Of a stretch of DNA of 64,000 nt, positions 10,718-19,320 are shown piece after piece (the first letter of the stretch is position 1; each line of letters begins with the position of its first letter). The stretch covers positions 62,001 to 126,000 of the forward strand of contig NZ_JBLXEC010000006.1 in the NCBI RefSeq assembly GCF_048263515.1. Reading direction: 5' to 3'. The position numbers were made by a program, and so were the translations under genes. The stretch comes from Marinovum sp048263515. Lineage in GTDB: Bacteria; Pseudomonadota; Alphaproteobacteria; Rhodobacterales; Rhodobacteraceae. The notes under the pieces were generated by a model. That model was not told the origin of the DNA. It worked only from the letters and a program-made list of their open reading frames with translations, and did not search any database.

Positions 10718-11821
10718 TCACCCGGCCTGAGCAATGGCCAGCGAGGGCGCCAGCGCCACGACTCGCAACAGCTGCAGCAGCTCGTAGCCTTCGGCTGGCA
10801 GCAGCAGAACCTCGCCGTCGACCATGGAGTAGTAGCGCTCGGTACCGGGATCGGGCAGGTCGTAGATCTCGAGCAGCTCGTTGTGGCCGATGGCAGCGGT
10901 CAGGTCGTCGGCCTCCACCTCGAACAGGTCGACGTCATCGAGATGGCGCAGCGAGCGGACGCGGACGTAGTTTTCCTCGTCGAGCAGCACCGGGCGGCCG
11001 TCGATCACCACGTATTTCGCGCCGGCGGGCGCCGGGTCGAGATCGAAGAGCGCGATGATGTCGTTCTGGGTCAGACCAAGGATGCGTTCGTTGATCAGCC
11101 GGCTTTCGTCGTCGCTGTCGCTGTCGCTGTCGGTGTCTTCGATGATCCGCGCGGTCTCGGTTTCCTCGACAATCCGCGCCTCGGTGGTGGCATCCGGGTC
11201 GAACTCGGGCAGGGTCACCAGCTCCAGCTCTTCTTCCTGGTAGCGGGTGTCGATAATGCGCTGGCTCTCGGTCAGGGCGACGCGCAGTTCTTCTTCGTCG
11301 CGCGAGGTCCATTCCTGGGCGGTCGCCTGGCGGTCGACCTGGCCCGGCGGCACGCAGGGCACGGCCTTTTTCGCCAGGCCCGGCGGGCAGTCAATCAGGA
11401 TGTCGGCCAGACCGGCGGTGCCGAGCGCGGCCAGCGGGGCTGCAAGTGCGGCGAGGGCGGCGGTGGTGCCGTCGATCTCGATCTTTGCCTTGTCCTTGCC
11501 GTCCTTGACCTCGACTTTCACCTTGGACTTGTCGTCGTCGGACTTGATCTTGACCTTGGCCTTGCCCTCGGACTTGGCCTCTTTCTTGGCAGCCTTCTCG
11601 ACCGCCTTGCGCGCCTTCTTGTGAGCCTTGGCTTTCTTCTTGGCGGCTTTCTTGGCCTTCTTGGCGCCCTTGTCCTTCTTGTCCTTCACCTCGACCAACA
11701 GCGCGTTGGGCGCGGTCTCGGTGAGCGTGGCGGTGGGGGCGAACTGGAACGGAGCGGCGCTGGCGGCGGCGGGAAGGCCGAGCGCGGCCGCGAGAATGAG
11801 CGGTGTGATGGTGCGGTGCAT
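10718..11821 (-). CDS. Exported Lys-rich/acidic protein with duplicated RcnB-like repeat
   Basis: 367 aa starting at the ATG at 11821; an N-terminal signal peptide ends SAAPFQ (about residue 23). Residues about 45-115 are extremely lysine/alanine rich (KKAKKAAKKKAKAHKKARK), then a hydrophobic Ala/Leu stretch, CPPGLAKKAVPC, a long acidic part with DTDSDSDSDDE, and two tandem copies of a motif, D-L-x-P-x-x-G-x-x-Y-x-x-x-D-G-x-x-x-L-L (DGRPVLLDEENY and DGEVLLLPAEGY). The adjacent downstream gene has a third copy. It is probably periplasmic; the opposite-charge blocks suggest binding to polymers or self-association. No known family beyond the RcnB-like resemblance. Confidence 0.65.
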   Translation of the reverse strand: MHRTITPLILAAALGLPAAASAAPFQFAPTATLTETAPNALLVEVKDKKDKGAKKAKKAAKKKAKAHKKARKAVEKAAKKEAKSEGKAKVKIKSDDDKSKVKVEVKDGKDKAKIEIDGTTAALAALAAPLAALGTAGLADILIDCPPGLAKKAVPCVPPGQVDRQATAQEWTSRDEEELRVALTESQRIIDTRYQEEELELVTLPEFDPDATTEARIVEETETARIIEDTDSDSDSDDESRLINERILGLTQNDIIALFDLDPAPAGAKYVVIDGRPVLLDEENYVRVRSLRHLDDVDLFEVEADDLTAAIGHNELLEIYDLPDPGTERYYSMVDGEVLLLPAEGYELLQLLRVVALAPSLAIAQAG

Positions 11822-11852
11822 GGGAGCCTCGTCTGTTACCTGACAAGGCAAC

Positions 11853-11881
11853 GCGCGCCGGAGGTGCATGTTCCGGCGCGC
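11853..11881 (-). terminator. Hairpin downstream of mmsB
   Basis: Ten-base arms GCGCGCCGGA and TCCGGCGCGC with a 9-nt loop, placed between the mmsB stop (11916) and the next gene on the same strand. It lacks a clear T-run. Confidence 0.45.
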
Positions 11882-11915
11882 GGGATTTGGCGGCGTGTTT
11901 TCGCCGAGCGCCCGC

Positions 11916-12788
11916 CTAGCTGCGGTGGCGCGCCTCGAAGCGCGGCAGCATGGCCGAGAAATCCCGGCCCTTGCCGTCCTCGTTTTCGACGAAGGCAGCG
12001 TAGAGATCGCGCGCGGCCTGGCCCAACGGGGTGTCGGCATCGGCGGCCTCGGCGGCCTGTTGCGCCAGACGCAGGTCCTTGAGCATCAGCTCGGCGGCAA
12101 AGCCCGGCTTGTAGTCGTTGTCGGCGGGGCTTTTCGGGCCGACGCCCGGCGCCGGGCAATAGGCGTTCATCGACCAGCTGTAGCCCGACGAGGTCGAGAC
12201 CACGTCGAACATCGCCTGCCGGTCGAGGCCCAACTTGTCGGCGAGGGCAAAGGCCTCGCAGGTGGCAATCATGGTCACGCCGAGGATCATGTTGTTGCAG
12301 ATCTTCGCTGCCTGGCCATTGCCGGAAGGCCCGCAGAGCACGGCCTTCTGGCCCATGACGTCGAACAGATCCTTGACCGCGGCAAAGCCCATGTCCGAGC
12401 CGCCGACCATGAAGGTCAGCGTGCCGGCGGCCGCGCCGGTGACGCCGCCCGACACCGGCGCATCCAGCGGCTCGAGGCCGACGGCCTGGGCCTGTTCGGC
12501 CACGGCGCGGGCGCTTTCGACGTCGACGGTCGAGCAATCGAGAAAGACCGCGCCTTTTTCCATCGCCGGAATGATGTCATCCGCCACAGCGCGCAGGATC
12601 TGGCCGTTGGGCAGCATGGTGATGACCACCTGGGCGCCCTTGGCAGCCTCGGCGGCAGAGCCGGCCTTGGCCACGCCCTCGATCTCGACACCGGCGGTGT
12701 CGAAGCCGGTCACCTCGTGGCCGGCCTTGGCCAGGTTGGCGGCCATCGGTCCGCCCATGTTGCCCAAGCCTATGAATCCGATCTTCAT
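11916..12788 (-). CDS. mmsB: 3-hydroxyisobutyrate dehydrogenase
   Basis: 290 aa. The Rossmann motif is GFIGLGNMGGPMAANLA at the N-terminus, the substrate-binding signature is DAPVSGGVTGA (about residue 118), and the catalytic lysine is in NGQAAKICNNM (about 170). It oxidises 3-hydroxyisobutyrate to methylmalonate semialdehyde with NAD+ in valine breakdown. The ATG overlaps the stop of the 3-hydroxyisobutyryl-CoA hydrolase gene as ATGA (12785-12788), so translation is coupled. The product would go to MmsA, encoded nearby at 17717-19216. Confidence 0.93.
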   Translation of the reverse strand: MKIGFIGLGNMGGPMAANLAKAGHEVTGFDTAGVEIEGVAKAGSAAEAAKGAQVVITMLPNGQILRAVADDIIPAMEKGAVFLDCSTVDVESARAVAEQAQAVGLEPLDAPVSGGVTGAAAGTLTFMVGGSDMGFAAVKDLFDVMGQKAVLCGPSGNGQAAKICNNMILGVTMIATCEAFALADKLGLDRQAMFDVVSTSSGYSWSMNAYCPAPGVGPKSPADNDYKPGFAAELMLKDLRLAQQAAEAADADTPLGQAARDLYAAFVENEDGKGRDFSAMLPRFEARHRS

Positions 12789-13831
12789 TGCGCATCCTCC
12801 TCGAATGTCAGCCCGTCGTCGCCCAGCGGCCGCAGCATCGCGCTGACCCGGGCCGGTTTCAGCCCGCGCAGATCGTCGCTCCACGTCGGGGATTTGTCCT
12901 TGTCGATGATCGCCGCGCGGATGCCTTCGAGAAAGTCGCCATGCTCCATGGCGCGCGCGGTAAAGCGGTATTCGGTCTCGAGCGCGCGGCGGATGGTGCC
13001 GCCGGGGCCGCGCAGCCGGTGGATCATCTCCAGCGTCGCGCCCATCGCCAGCGGGCTGTTGCGGCTGAGCAGCTTGCGCGCCCCGGTGACGAATTCGCCG
13101 TCACCGGCCTCGAGGGCATTCAGTACGTCGAGCAGGGTCTCGCCGCCGAAATGGTCGTCGATCTCGGCCTGCTGTGCCTTGAGCGGGCTGTCGGGCGCAG
13201 GGCGCGCAGCGGCGTCGATCAGGGTCCAGTCGCCGGTCTCTTCCAGACGCGCAATCAGCGCCGGCCAATCGGCCTCGGGGATGTAGTAATCGGCAAAGCC
13301 CGCGTAAAGTGCATCGCCGGGGCCCATGCGCGCGCCGGTGAGGCCCAGGTATTCGCCCAAGCGCCCGGGGGCACGGGCGAGGATCAGGCTGCCACCAACG
13401 TCCGGCACCAGACCGATACCGCATTCCGGCATCGCCATGCGCGAGCTGTCACCGACCACCCGGTGCGAGCCGTGGCAGCCGACGCCGACGCCGCCGCCCA
13501 TGGTGAACCCCTGCATGAAGCTCGCCACCGGCTTGGGGAATTCGAACAGCCGGGCGTTCATTCGGTATTCGTCACGCCAGAAGCGGCGGCCATAGTCGAA
13601 ATCGCCGCGCCGCCCGGTGGCATACATCTCGGCAATGTCGCCGCCGGCGCAGAAGGCCTTTTCGCCCTCGGCGTCGATCACCAGCATGGCGACGTCGGGA
13701 TCCTCGGCCCAGTCCTCGAGCGCGGCGTCGATCGCCAGGCACATCTCGTAGGTCAGCGCATTGAGCGCGCCGGGGCGGGTGAGGGTGATGCGGCCGGTGC
13801 GCCCGGCCTTGCGGATGGAAATGTCGCTCAT
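12785..13831 (-). CDS. 3-hydroxyisobutyryl-CoA hydrolase
   Basis: 348 aa, longer than ordinary enoyl-CoA hydratases (about 260), as in the HIBYL-CoA hydrolase branch. The oxyanion segments are KAFCAGGDIAEMY and MGGGVGVGCHGSHRVV; the active-site region is MPECGIGLVPDVGGS with the Glu and Asp expected for hydrolases. It removes CoA from 3-hydroxyisobutyryl-CoA in valine catabolism. It overlaps its upstream and downstream genes by ATGA at both ends, making a tight three-gene operon. Confidence 0.9.
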   Translation of the reverse strand: MSDISIRKAGRTGRITLTRPGALNALTYEMCLAIDAALEDWAEDPDVAMLVIDAEGEKAFCAGGDIAEMYATGRRGDFDYGRRFWRDEYRMNARLFEFPKPVASFMQGFTMGGGVGVGCHGSHRVVGDSSRMAMPECGIGLVPDVGGSLILARAPGRLGEYLGLTGARMGPGDALYAGFADYYIPEADWPALIARLEETGDWTLIDAAARPAPDSPLKAQQAEIDDHFGGETLLDVLNALEAGDGEFVTGARKLLSRNSPLAMGATLEMIHRLRGPGGTIRRALETEYRFTARAMEHGDFLEGIRAAIIDKDKSPTWSDDLRGLKPARVSAMLRPLGDDGLTFEEDAQ

Positions 13832-14970
13832 CGGTTCTTCAGCAGGTTGCGGGCCACGATCACGCGCATGATCTCGTTGGTGCCTTCGAGGATCTGGTGC
13901 ACCCTGAGGTCACGCACAAGCTTTTCGATGCCATAGTCGGCAAGATAGCCATAGCCGCCGTGCAGCTGCAGGCACTGGTCGACAACATTGCTGCCGGTCT
14001 CGGTGACGAACTTCTTGGCCATGGCGCAGAACGGCGTGGCGTCATGCGCGCCGGTGTCGAGCTTCCAGGCCGATTGCCGCAGGAACACCCGCGCGGCCTG
14101 CAGCGCGATCTCCATGTCGGCGAGGCGGAACTGCAGCGCCTGGAACTGGTCGATCGACTGGCCGAAGGCCTTGCGCTCGCCCATGTAGTCGAGCGTCAGG
14201 TTCAGACCGGTCTGCGCCGCGCCCAGCGAACACGCCGAGATATTGAGCCGCCCGCCGTCGAGCCCGGCCATGGCGTATTTGAAGCCCTGGCCTTCCTCGC
14301 CCAGCAGGTTCTCGGCCGGGACAAGGCACTCGTCGAGCTGCACCTGCCGGGTGGGCTGGCTCTTCCAGCCCATCTTGTCCTCGAGCCCGCCAAAGCTGAG
14401 CCCTTCGGCGCCGTCCTCGACGATCATCGCCGAGATGCCGCGCGGGCTGTCATCGCCGGTGCGGCACATGACGATATAGGCGTCGGAATAGCCGCCGCCG
14501 GAGATGAAGGCCTTGGTGCCGGTGAGGCGATAGCCCTCGTTGGTCTTGGTCGCGCGGGTCTTCAGCGCCGCCGCGTCAGAGCCGGAGCCGGGCTCGGTCA
14601 GGCAATAGGAGAAGACGGTCTCCATCGACAGCGCCTTGGGCAGGACCCGGGCCTTGAGCGCGTCGGAGCCGAAGGTGTCGATCATCTTAACGCACATGTT
14701 GTGGATCGACAGGAAGGCCGCCACCGACGGGCAGGCCATGCTGAGCGCCTCGAACACCAGCGTTGCATCGAGCCGCGACAGGCCGGAGCCGCCGCTGTCT
14801 TCCGACACGTAGAGCCCGCCAAAGCCCAGCTCGCCGATCTGCGGCCAGAGCTCCTTGGGAATGGTGCCGTCCGCTTCCCATTGGCGGGCGTGCGGAGCGA
14901 TGTGCTCCTGCCCGAAGGCGTGTGCCATGTCGAAGATGGCGGTCTGTTCCTCGGTGAGTGCAAAGTCCAT
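13828..14970 (-). CDS. Acyl-CoA dehydrogenase, probably isobutyryl-CoA dehydrogenase
   Basis: 380 aa from the ATG at 14970 (GGGGGAGCGCCGCGAC upstream). Family marks: YCLTEPGSGSDAA (about residue 125), FISGGGYSDAYIVMCRTG, and the C-terminal catalytic glutamate in LEGTNEIMRVIVARNLL. It is an FAD enzyme that introduces the alpha,beta double bond and passes electrons to ETF. Its operon position before the 3-hydroxyisobutyryl-CoA hydrolase and mmsB points to isobutyryl-CoA (valine) rather than fatty acids. A dedicated methacrylyl-CoA hydratase is not in this operon. Confidence 0.88.
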   Translation of the reverse strand: MDFALTEEQTAIFDMAHAFGQEHIAPHARQWEADGTIPKELWPQIGELGFGGLYVSEDSGGSGLSRLDATLVFEALSMACPSVAAFLSIHNMCVKMIDTFGSDALKARVLPKALSMETVFSYCLTEPGSGSDAAALKTRATKTNEGYRLTGTKAFISGGGYSDAYIVMCRTGDDSPRGISAMIVEDGAEGLSFGGLEDKMGWKSQPTRQVQLDECLVPAENLLGEEGQGFKYAMAGLDGGRLNISACSLGAAQTGLNLTLDYMGERKAFGQSIDQFQALQFRLADMEIALQAARVFLRQSAWKLDTGAHDATPFCAMAKKFVTETGSNVVDQCLQLHGGYGYLADYGIEKLVRDLRVHQILEGTNEIMRVIVARNLLKNR

Positions 14971-14994
14971 GTCGCGGCGCTCCCCCTTGCCGTG

Positions 14995-15014
14995 AATTGA
15001 ATGCCTGTTCAATT
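14995..15014. promoter_or_regulatory. Palindromic operator candidate before the valine operon
   Basis: Perfect inverted repeat AATTGAA-N6-TTCAATT, 25-44 bp upstream of the acyl-CoA dehydrogenase start. It is AT-rich in a GC-rich surround, which suits a repressor site overlapping the promoter. The cognate regulator is not identifiable here. Confidence 0.5.
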
Positions 15015-15177
15015 ATCGGCAAGAGGGGGCGATTTGCAAGCAGAGATTTGTGCCACAGAGGGCTGTTCCGTACTGACGGGATCGGGAGGGCCGGGCAGGC
15101 GGCTCTGCCCGGCTATCGACACGGCGATCGTGAGCAGTCGGCCAAGACTGCGGTGCCGGCACGCTGTCGAGGCGACC

Positions 15178-15825
15178 TCAGAGGGCCTTCTGCCCTTGGG
15201 GGGTAAGCTGATAGACGCCCCGGCTGACCCGCTCGAACCAGCCGTAATGATCGGCGGCCATGATCTGCGTGGCGGTGGCGACGCCGGTGGCGGCGCGCAC
15301 GTCGGCGCCTTTCGAGGGGCCATGGCTTTGCAGATGCACGGCGATCTTGACCGCATCCTGCCGATAGGCGGTGACCAGCGGCCCGGTGCGGGCGGCGCCG
15401 CCGAGATTCGGATCGCCCTCGCGGCGGGCAAATTCGCGCAACAGCCGGGTCTTGCGGGTCTTGACCCGGCGCGGCACGAAGGGCGCGGGGTCGAGGTGGA
15501 TCTCGGTATGGCCATCGCTCAGCCGCACGGTGATCAGCCCCAGACCCAGCCGCCGGCAGAGCGCCTTGTTCTCCTTGAGCGCGCGCAGGAAGCGTTTGCC
15601 GGTGAGCCGCGGCACGGCGATATAGACGAAATCGGTGATCGACTGCCGCGCCACCGCCTGGTGAAACAGGGTCAGGGCAAAGCCGGTTTTCAGCTCGACG
15701 ATCACCGGGTCGTCGTCGCCCGCGCGCAGGGCCACGACATCGGCAGGCCCGATCTCGGCCTTGACGGCATAGCCCTGCGATTCCAGCAGCGCCTTCACAT
15801 GCGGGTAGAGCTCGGTTTCCTTCAC
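15178..15825 (-). CDS. DUF2161 protein, PD-(D/E)XK-like
   Basis: 215 aa, starting at a GTG whose GTGA overlaps the TGA of the upstream GCS2 ligase gene. The N-terminal half has the nuclease-superfamily core: ADVVALRAGD (Asp) followed by VIVELKTG (E-x-K), about residues 27-46. The C-terminal half has TATQIMAADHYGWFERVSRG, which looks like a winged-helix segment. DUF2161 members are annotated as PD-(D/E)XK-type phosphodiesterases; the substrate is unknown. Coupling to a glutamate-cysteine-ligase-like enzyme suggests a shared but undescribed function. Confidence 0.78.
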   Translation of the reverse strand: MKETELYPHVKALLESQGYAVKAEIGPADVVALRAGDDDPVIVELKTGFALTLFHQAVARQSITDFVYIAVPRLTGKRFLRALKENKALCRRLGLGLITVRLSDGHTEIHLDPAPFVPRRVKTRKTRLLREFARREGDPNLGGAARTGPLVTAYRQDAVKIAVHLQSHGPSKGADVRAATGVATATQIMAADHYGWFERVSRGVYQLTPQGQKAL

Positions 15826-16949
15826 AGGTCGGCCTGATACTCCTCGATCAGGTGGCTGACAACCGCGCGCATCTGCGCATCGCGGTCGGCGCCCGCCGCC
15901 TCGGCCGCGGCCTTGACCGCGCGCTGCCGGATCGACGAGGTGCCGCGGTCGAGGATGGTGCGCATATGCGCCACCTCCCTGGTGCAGTCCAGCGCCTCGG
16001 CATCCTCGGCCAGCAGGTCGATCAGCTCTTCGGTCAGCTCGGCCATCGGCACGATCTCGCCCCGGCCGAAGTCGATCAGCCCTTCCTCGATGCCGTAACG
16101 CTGCGCCCGCCAGCGGTTCTCCGAGATCAGGAAGCGGTCGTAGATCCGCCAGCGCTGGTTGCGGGTGCGCAGCCGCCAGAGCATGCGGTGCAGGCACTGG
16201 ATCACTGCCGCCAGCGCCAGCGTGTCCTCCATCCGCGGGCAGACATCGCAGATCCGGGTTTCGAGCGTGGGGAAGCGGTGGCTCGGGCGCAGGTCCCACC
16301 AGATCTTGGTGCTGTCCTCGATCAGCCCGAGGTCGACCAGCGCCTTGACCGAGCGTTCGTATTCATCCCAGGACGACAACTGCGGCGGGAGGCCGGTGCG
16401 CGGCAGGTTGTCGAAGATCGTCAGCCGGTAGGAGCTGAGCCCGGTATCCTCGCCCTGCCAGAAAGGCGAGGAGGTCGAAAGCGCCAGCAGATGCGGCAGG
16501 AAGTAGCTGATCTGGCGCATCAGGTCGGCGCGCAAGGCGTTGTCGTCGAGTCCGACATGCACATGCATGCCGCAGATCAGCATCCGCCGCACCACGCCGC
16601 CCAGGTCCTGCCGCAGCTGGTGATAGCGCTCCTTGTCGGTGTGATGCTGGGTCTTCCAGTCGGCGAAGGGATGGCAGGAGGCGGCAATCGGCGCGGCGTT
16701 GTATTTCGCGGCGCAGTCGGCAATCGTCCGGCGCAGGTGGCTCAGGTCCTCGCGGGCCTCGCCCACGGTCCTGCAGACGCCGGTGCCGATTTCGATCTGG
16801 CATTGCAGGTACTCGGGGCTGACCTGATCGGCCAGCGCCTGCTTGCAATCGGCCATCAGCGCGTCGGGCACCTCGACCAGCGCCAGGCTGTCGCGGTCGA
16901 CCAGCAGGTATTCCTCTTCGATGCCGATGGTGAAATCGGGTGTGGCCAT
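15822..16949 (-). CDS. GCS2-family carboxylate-amine ligase (YbdK-like)
   Basis: 375 aa from the ATG at 16949. The glutamate-cysteine ligase type 2 fold is recognised by FTIGIEEEYLLVD at the start, LICGMHVHVGLDD (about residue 138) and DLRPSHRFPTLETRICDVCP (about 230-249). Family members join a carboxylate to an amine with ATP; YbdK has weak gamma-glutamylcysteine activity, and related EgtA acts in ergothioneine synthesis. No other ergothioneine or glutathione genes are adjacent. It overlaps the DUF2161 gene by GTGA. Confidence 0.87.
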   Translation of the reverse strand: MATPDFTIGIEEEYLLVDRDSLALVEVPDALMADCKQALADQVSPEYLQCQIEIGTGVCRTVGEAREDLSHLRRTIADCAAKYNAAPIAASCHPFADWKTQHHTDKERYHQLRQDLGGVVRRMLICGMHVHVGLDDNALRADLMRQISYFLPHLLALSTSSPFWQGEDTGLSSYRLTIFDNLPRTGLPPQLSSWDEYERSVKALVDLGLIEDSTKIWWDLRPSHRFPTLETRICDVCPRMEDTLALAAVIQCLHRMLWRLRTRNQRWRIYDRFLISENRWRAQRYGIEEGLIDFGRGEIVPMAELTEELIDLLAEDAEALDCTREVAHMRTILDRGTSSIRQRAVKAAAEAAGADRDAQMRAVVSHLIEEYQADL

Positions 16950-17036
16950 GGCTGCGATCCCTTCCGCCGGCTGATGCGATCGATCCGAGCCTGCCACAAC
17001 CCGCCGCCGGGGCGCAATCTGAACGCGCGGTTGGCG

Positions 17037-17438
17037 TCAGGGAATGTGCAGCTGATCCTCGCCCCGCCCGAGATGCGCGGCGGCGTCGGCGCGCTGGCGA
17101 AAGACATCGGCGGTGATGCCGTCATAGCCCTGCAGCATCGTCAGGTACATCCGCGCCATGCCAAAGGCGACGTCACCCGGCGCCCAGACGGCGACACGCG
17201 CGGCGGTGCTTTGTTCGTAGAAGCTGGCGCGCGAGCGGGTGGTGCTCATCACCTGGGTGAAGCTCAGATCGAGGCTTTCAAGGCCTGACAGGTCGCAGAA
17301 CACGTCCTGATCGGGCCGGCGCCGCGGCTCTTCCGCCAGGGCGGTCATCATCTCGGCCATTCCGGAGGCGGTGACCCGCCCCTGCAAGCGCAACAGAAAC
17401 AAGCGCTCGGTCTCGTCAAAAGCATACGTGTAACTCAT
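17037..17438 (-). CDS. Small STAS-like protein, function unknown
   Basis: 133 aa from the ATG at 17438, preceded by GGGGAACGGTA. It begins SYTYAFDETERLFLLRLQGR and contains DQDVFCDLSGLESLDLSF, an arrangement of strand-helix pairs with an Asp-Leu-Ser-Gly turn that resembles SpoIIAA/STAS-type folds. There is no signal peptide or membrane segment. It stands alone between the GCS2 gene and mmsA. I do not recognise a characterised homologue. Confidence 0.65.
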   Translation of the reverse strand: MSYTYAFDETERLFLLRLQGRVTASGMAEMMTALAEEPRRRPDQDVFCDLSGLESLDLSFTQVMSTTRSRASFYEQSTAARVAVWAPGDVAFGMARMYLTMLQGYDGITADVFRQRADAAAHLGRGEDQLHIP

Positions 17439-17664
17439 TACCGTTCCCCGAGCTCGCCAGTGGGTCACCTGGACGGGATTGATGCAGACAGGGGCAGGGG
17501 AAAACGCAGAGCGCTTTCGCACAATCAGCAATGCCCATTGAAAACGTCTGGGTTAACCGGCAGTTGGAGTGAGCAGTAAACCGACTTTAACGGTATTTCT
17601 CGTGGAGCGGCAATTAAATTCCGCGGAAAATACAAACCGCCGGGGAAAGATGGTGGAAATGCAA

Positions 17665-17690
17665 GAGGGGCGGCTTGCAAGCCGCCCCTC
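17665..17690 (-). terminator. Hairpin terminator of mmsA
   Basis: Perfect 12-bp arms GAGGGGCGGCTT and AAGCCGCCCCTC with a 2-nt gap, 27 bp after the mmsA stop. The T-run on the minus strand is weak. The rest of the 278-bp gap 17439-17716 shows no gene. Confidence 0.6.
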
Positions 17691-17716
17691 CCGTGAATTT
17701 TAATAAATGGCTTGGA

Positions 17717-19216
17717 TCAATCCATCGCCTTGAAGTTGAATTCTCCGCCTTCCTTGATCCCCGAGAACCAGCGCGCCGTGACGGTCTTGGTCTTGGTGTA
17801 GAAGCGGAAGGCATCAGGACCGTACTGGTTGAGATCGCCGAAGGCCGATTTCTTCCAGCCGCCGAAGGTGTGATAGCTGAGCGGCACCGGGATCGGGAAG
17901 TTGATGCCGACCATGCCGACGTTGACCCGGTGGGCAAAGTCGCGCGCGGTGTCGCCGTCGGCGGTGTAGATCGCCGTGCCGTTGCCGTAGTCGTTGTCGA
18001 TGATCAGGTTCAGCGCATCCTCGTATGTCTCGGCGCGGACTGTCGAGAGAACCGGGCCGAAGATCTCTTCCTTGTAGATATCCATGTCCGGGGTGACGTT
18101 GTCAAAGAGCGACGGGCCGACGAAGAACCCATCCTCATAGCCCTGCAAGCTGAAGCCGCGGCCGTCGACGGCGAGCGTCGCGCCCTGATCGACACCGCTG
18201 TCGACCAGGCCGTTGATCCGGTCTTTCGCTTGGGCGGTGATCACCGGGCCGAAATCGACGTCGTCGCCGGCGGTATAAGGCCCGACCTTGAGCTTCTCGA
18301 CCCGCGGCACCAGCTTTTCGATCAGCGCGTCGGCGGTTTCCTTGCCGACGGGGACCGCGACCGAGATCGCCATGCAGCGTTCGCCCGCAGCGCCGTAACC
18401 GGCACCGACCAGCGCATCGGCGGCCTTGTCGAGATCGGCGTCGGGCATGATGATCATGTGGTTCTTGGCGCCGCCGAAGCACTGCGCCCGCTTGCCGTTG
18501 GTGCAGGCGCGGCCGTAGATGTACTGGGCGATCGGGGTCGAGCCGACAAAGCCCACCGCGGCGATGGTGTCGTTGTCGAGGATCGCGTCCACGACTTCCT
18601 TGTCACCGTTGACCACCTGCAGCACGCCATCGGGCAGGCCGGCCTCTTTCAGCAGTTCCGCAAGGCGCAGCGCGGTCGAGGGGACGCGCTCGGACGGCTT
18701 GAGGATCATCGCGTTGCCAGAGGACAGCGCCGGGCCCATCTTCCACAGCGGGATCATCGCCGGGAAGTTGAACGGCGTGATGCCGGCCACCACGCCCAGC
18801 GGCTGGCGCATGGAATAGAGGTCGATGCCGGGGCCGCCGTCATTGGTGTGCTCGCCCTTGAGCATGTGCGGCGCGCCCATGCAAACCTCGATCACCTCGA
18901 GCCCGCGCTGCACGTCGCCCTTGGCGTCGGGCAGGGTCTTGCCGTGTTCCTTCGAGACCAGCTCGGCCAGTTCGTCCATGTGCTCGTTGATCAGCTGGCC
19001 GAATTTCATCATCACCCGGGCGCGGCGCTGCGGGTTGGTGGCGCCCCAGCCTTTCTGCGCTTCGGCGGCCTTTGCCACCGCTTCGTCGAGCTCGGCCTTG
19101 CTGGAGAGCTTGACCTGGGCCTGAACTTCGCCGGTGGCGGGGTTCATCACGTCGGCGGTGCGCGACGAGCTGCTCTCGACCATCTCGCCGTTGATGTAAT
19201 TCTTGATCACGTTCAT
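17717..19216 (-). CDS. mmsA: CoA-acylating methylmalonate-semialdehyde dehydrogenase
   Basis: 499 aa from the ATG at 19216 with GAGGAGGATCCC upstream. Aldehyde dehydrogenase motifs: ITPFNFPAMIPLWKMGPAL (about 145-163), GFVGSTPIAQYIY, FGGAKNHMIIMPDA, and the catalytic Cys in GAAGERCMAIS (about 284); IFGPVLS follows. The MmsA subgroup converts methylmalonate semialdehyde plus CoA and NAD+ to propionyl-CoA, ending valine catabolism. It is divergent from a LysR gene with a palindromic site between them, and is separated from mmsB and its operon by three genes on the same strand. Confidence 0.94.
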   Translation of the reverse strand: MNVIKNYINGEMVESSSSRTADVMNPATGEVQAQVKLSSKAELDEAVAKAAEAQKGWGATNPQRRARVMMKFGQLINEHMDELAELVSKEHGKTLPDAKGDVQRGLEVIEVCMGAPHMLKGEHTNDGGPGIDLYSMRQPLGVVAGITPFNFPAMIPLWKMGPALSSGNAMILKPSERVPSTALRLAELLKEAGLPDGVLQVVNGDKEVVDAILDNDTIAAVGFVGSTPIAQYIYGRACTNGKRAQCFGGAKNHMIIMPDADLDKAADALVGAGYGAAGERCMAISVAVPVGKETADALIEKLVPRVEKLKVGPYTAGDDVDFGPVITAQAKDRINGLVDSGVDQGATLAVDGRGFSLQGYEDGFFVGPSLFDNVTPDMDIYKEEIFGPVLSTVRAETYEDALNLIIDNDYGNGTAIYTADGDTARDFAHRVNVGMVGINFPIPVPLSYHTFGGWKKSAFGDLNQYGPDAFRFYTKTKTVTARWFSGIKEGGEFNFKAMD

Positions 19217-19294
19217 GGGATCCTCCTCGGGGTTCGTTGCGCGCAGCTTAGTCTTGCAAATTCGCCATGGGTAGCGGCAATGTGTCAAAGGTGT

Positions 19295-19310
19295 TTTGCA
19301 ATAATGCAAA
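19295..19310. promoter_or_regulatory. LysR-type box between mmsA and the LysR gene
   Basis: Inverted repeat TTTGCA-ATAA-TGCAAA, which contains a T-N11-A core. It ends 10 bp before the LysR start and 79 bp upstream of mmsA; a TTGCAA half-site lies at 19254-19259. The layout fits autoregulation plus control of mmsA. Confidence 0.55.
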
Positions 19311-19320
19311 GGGTGAATGC

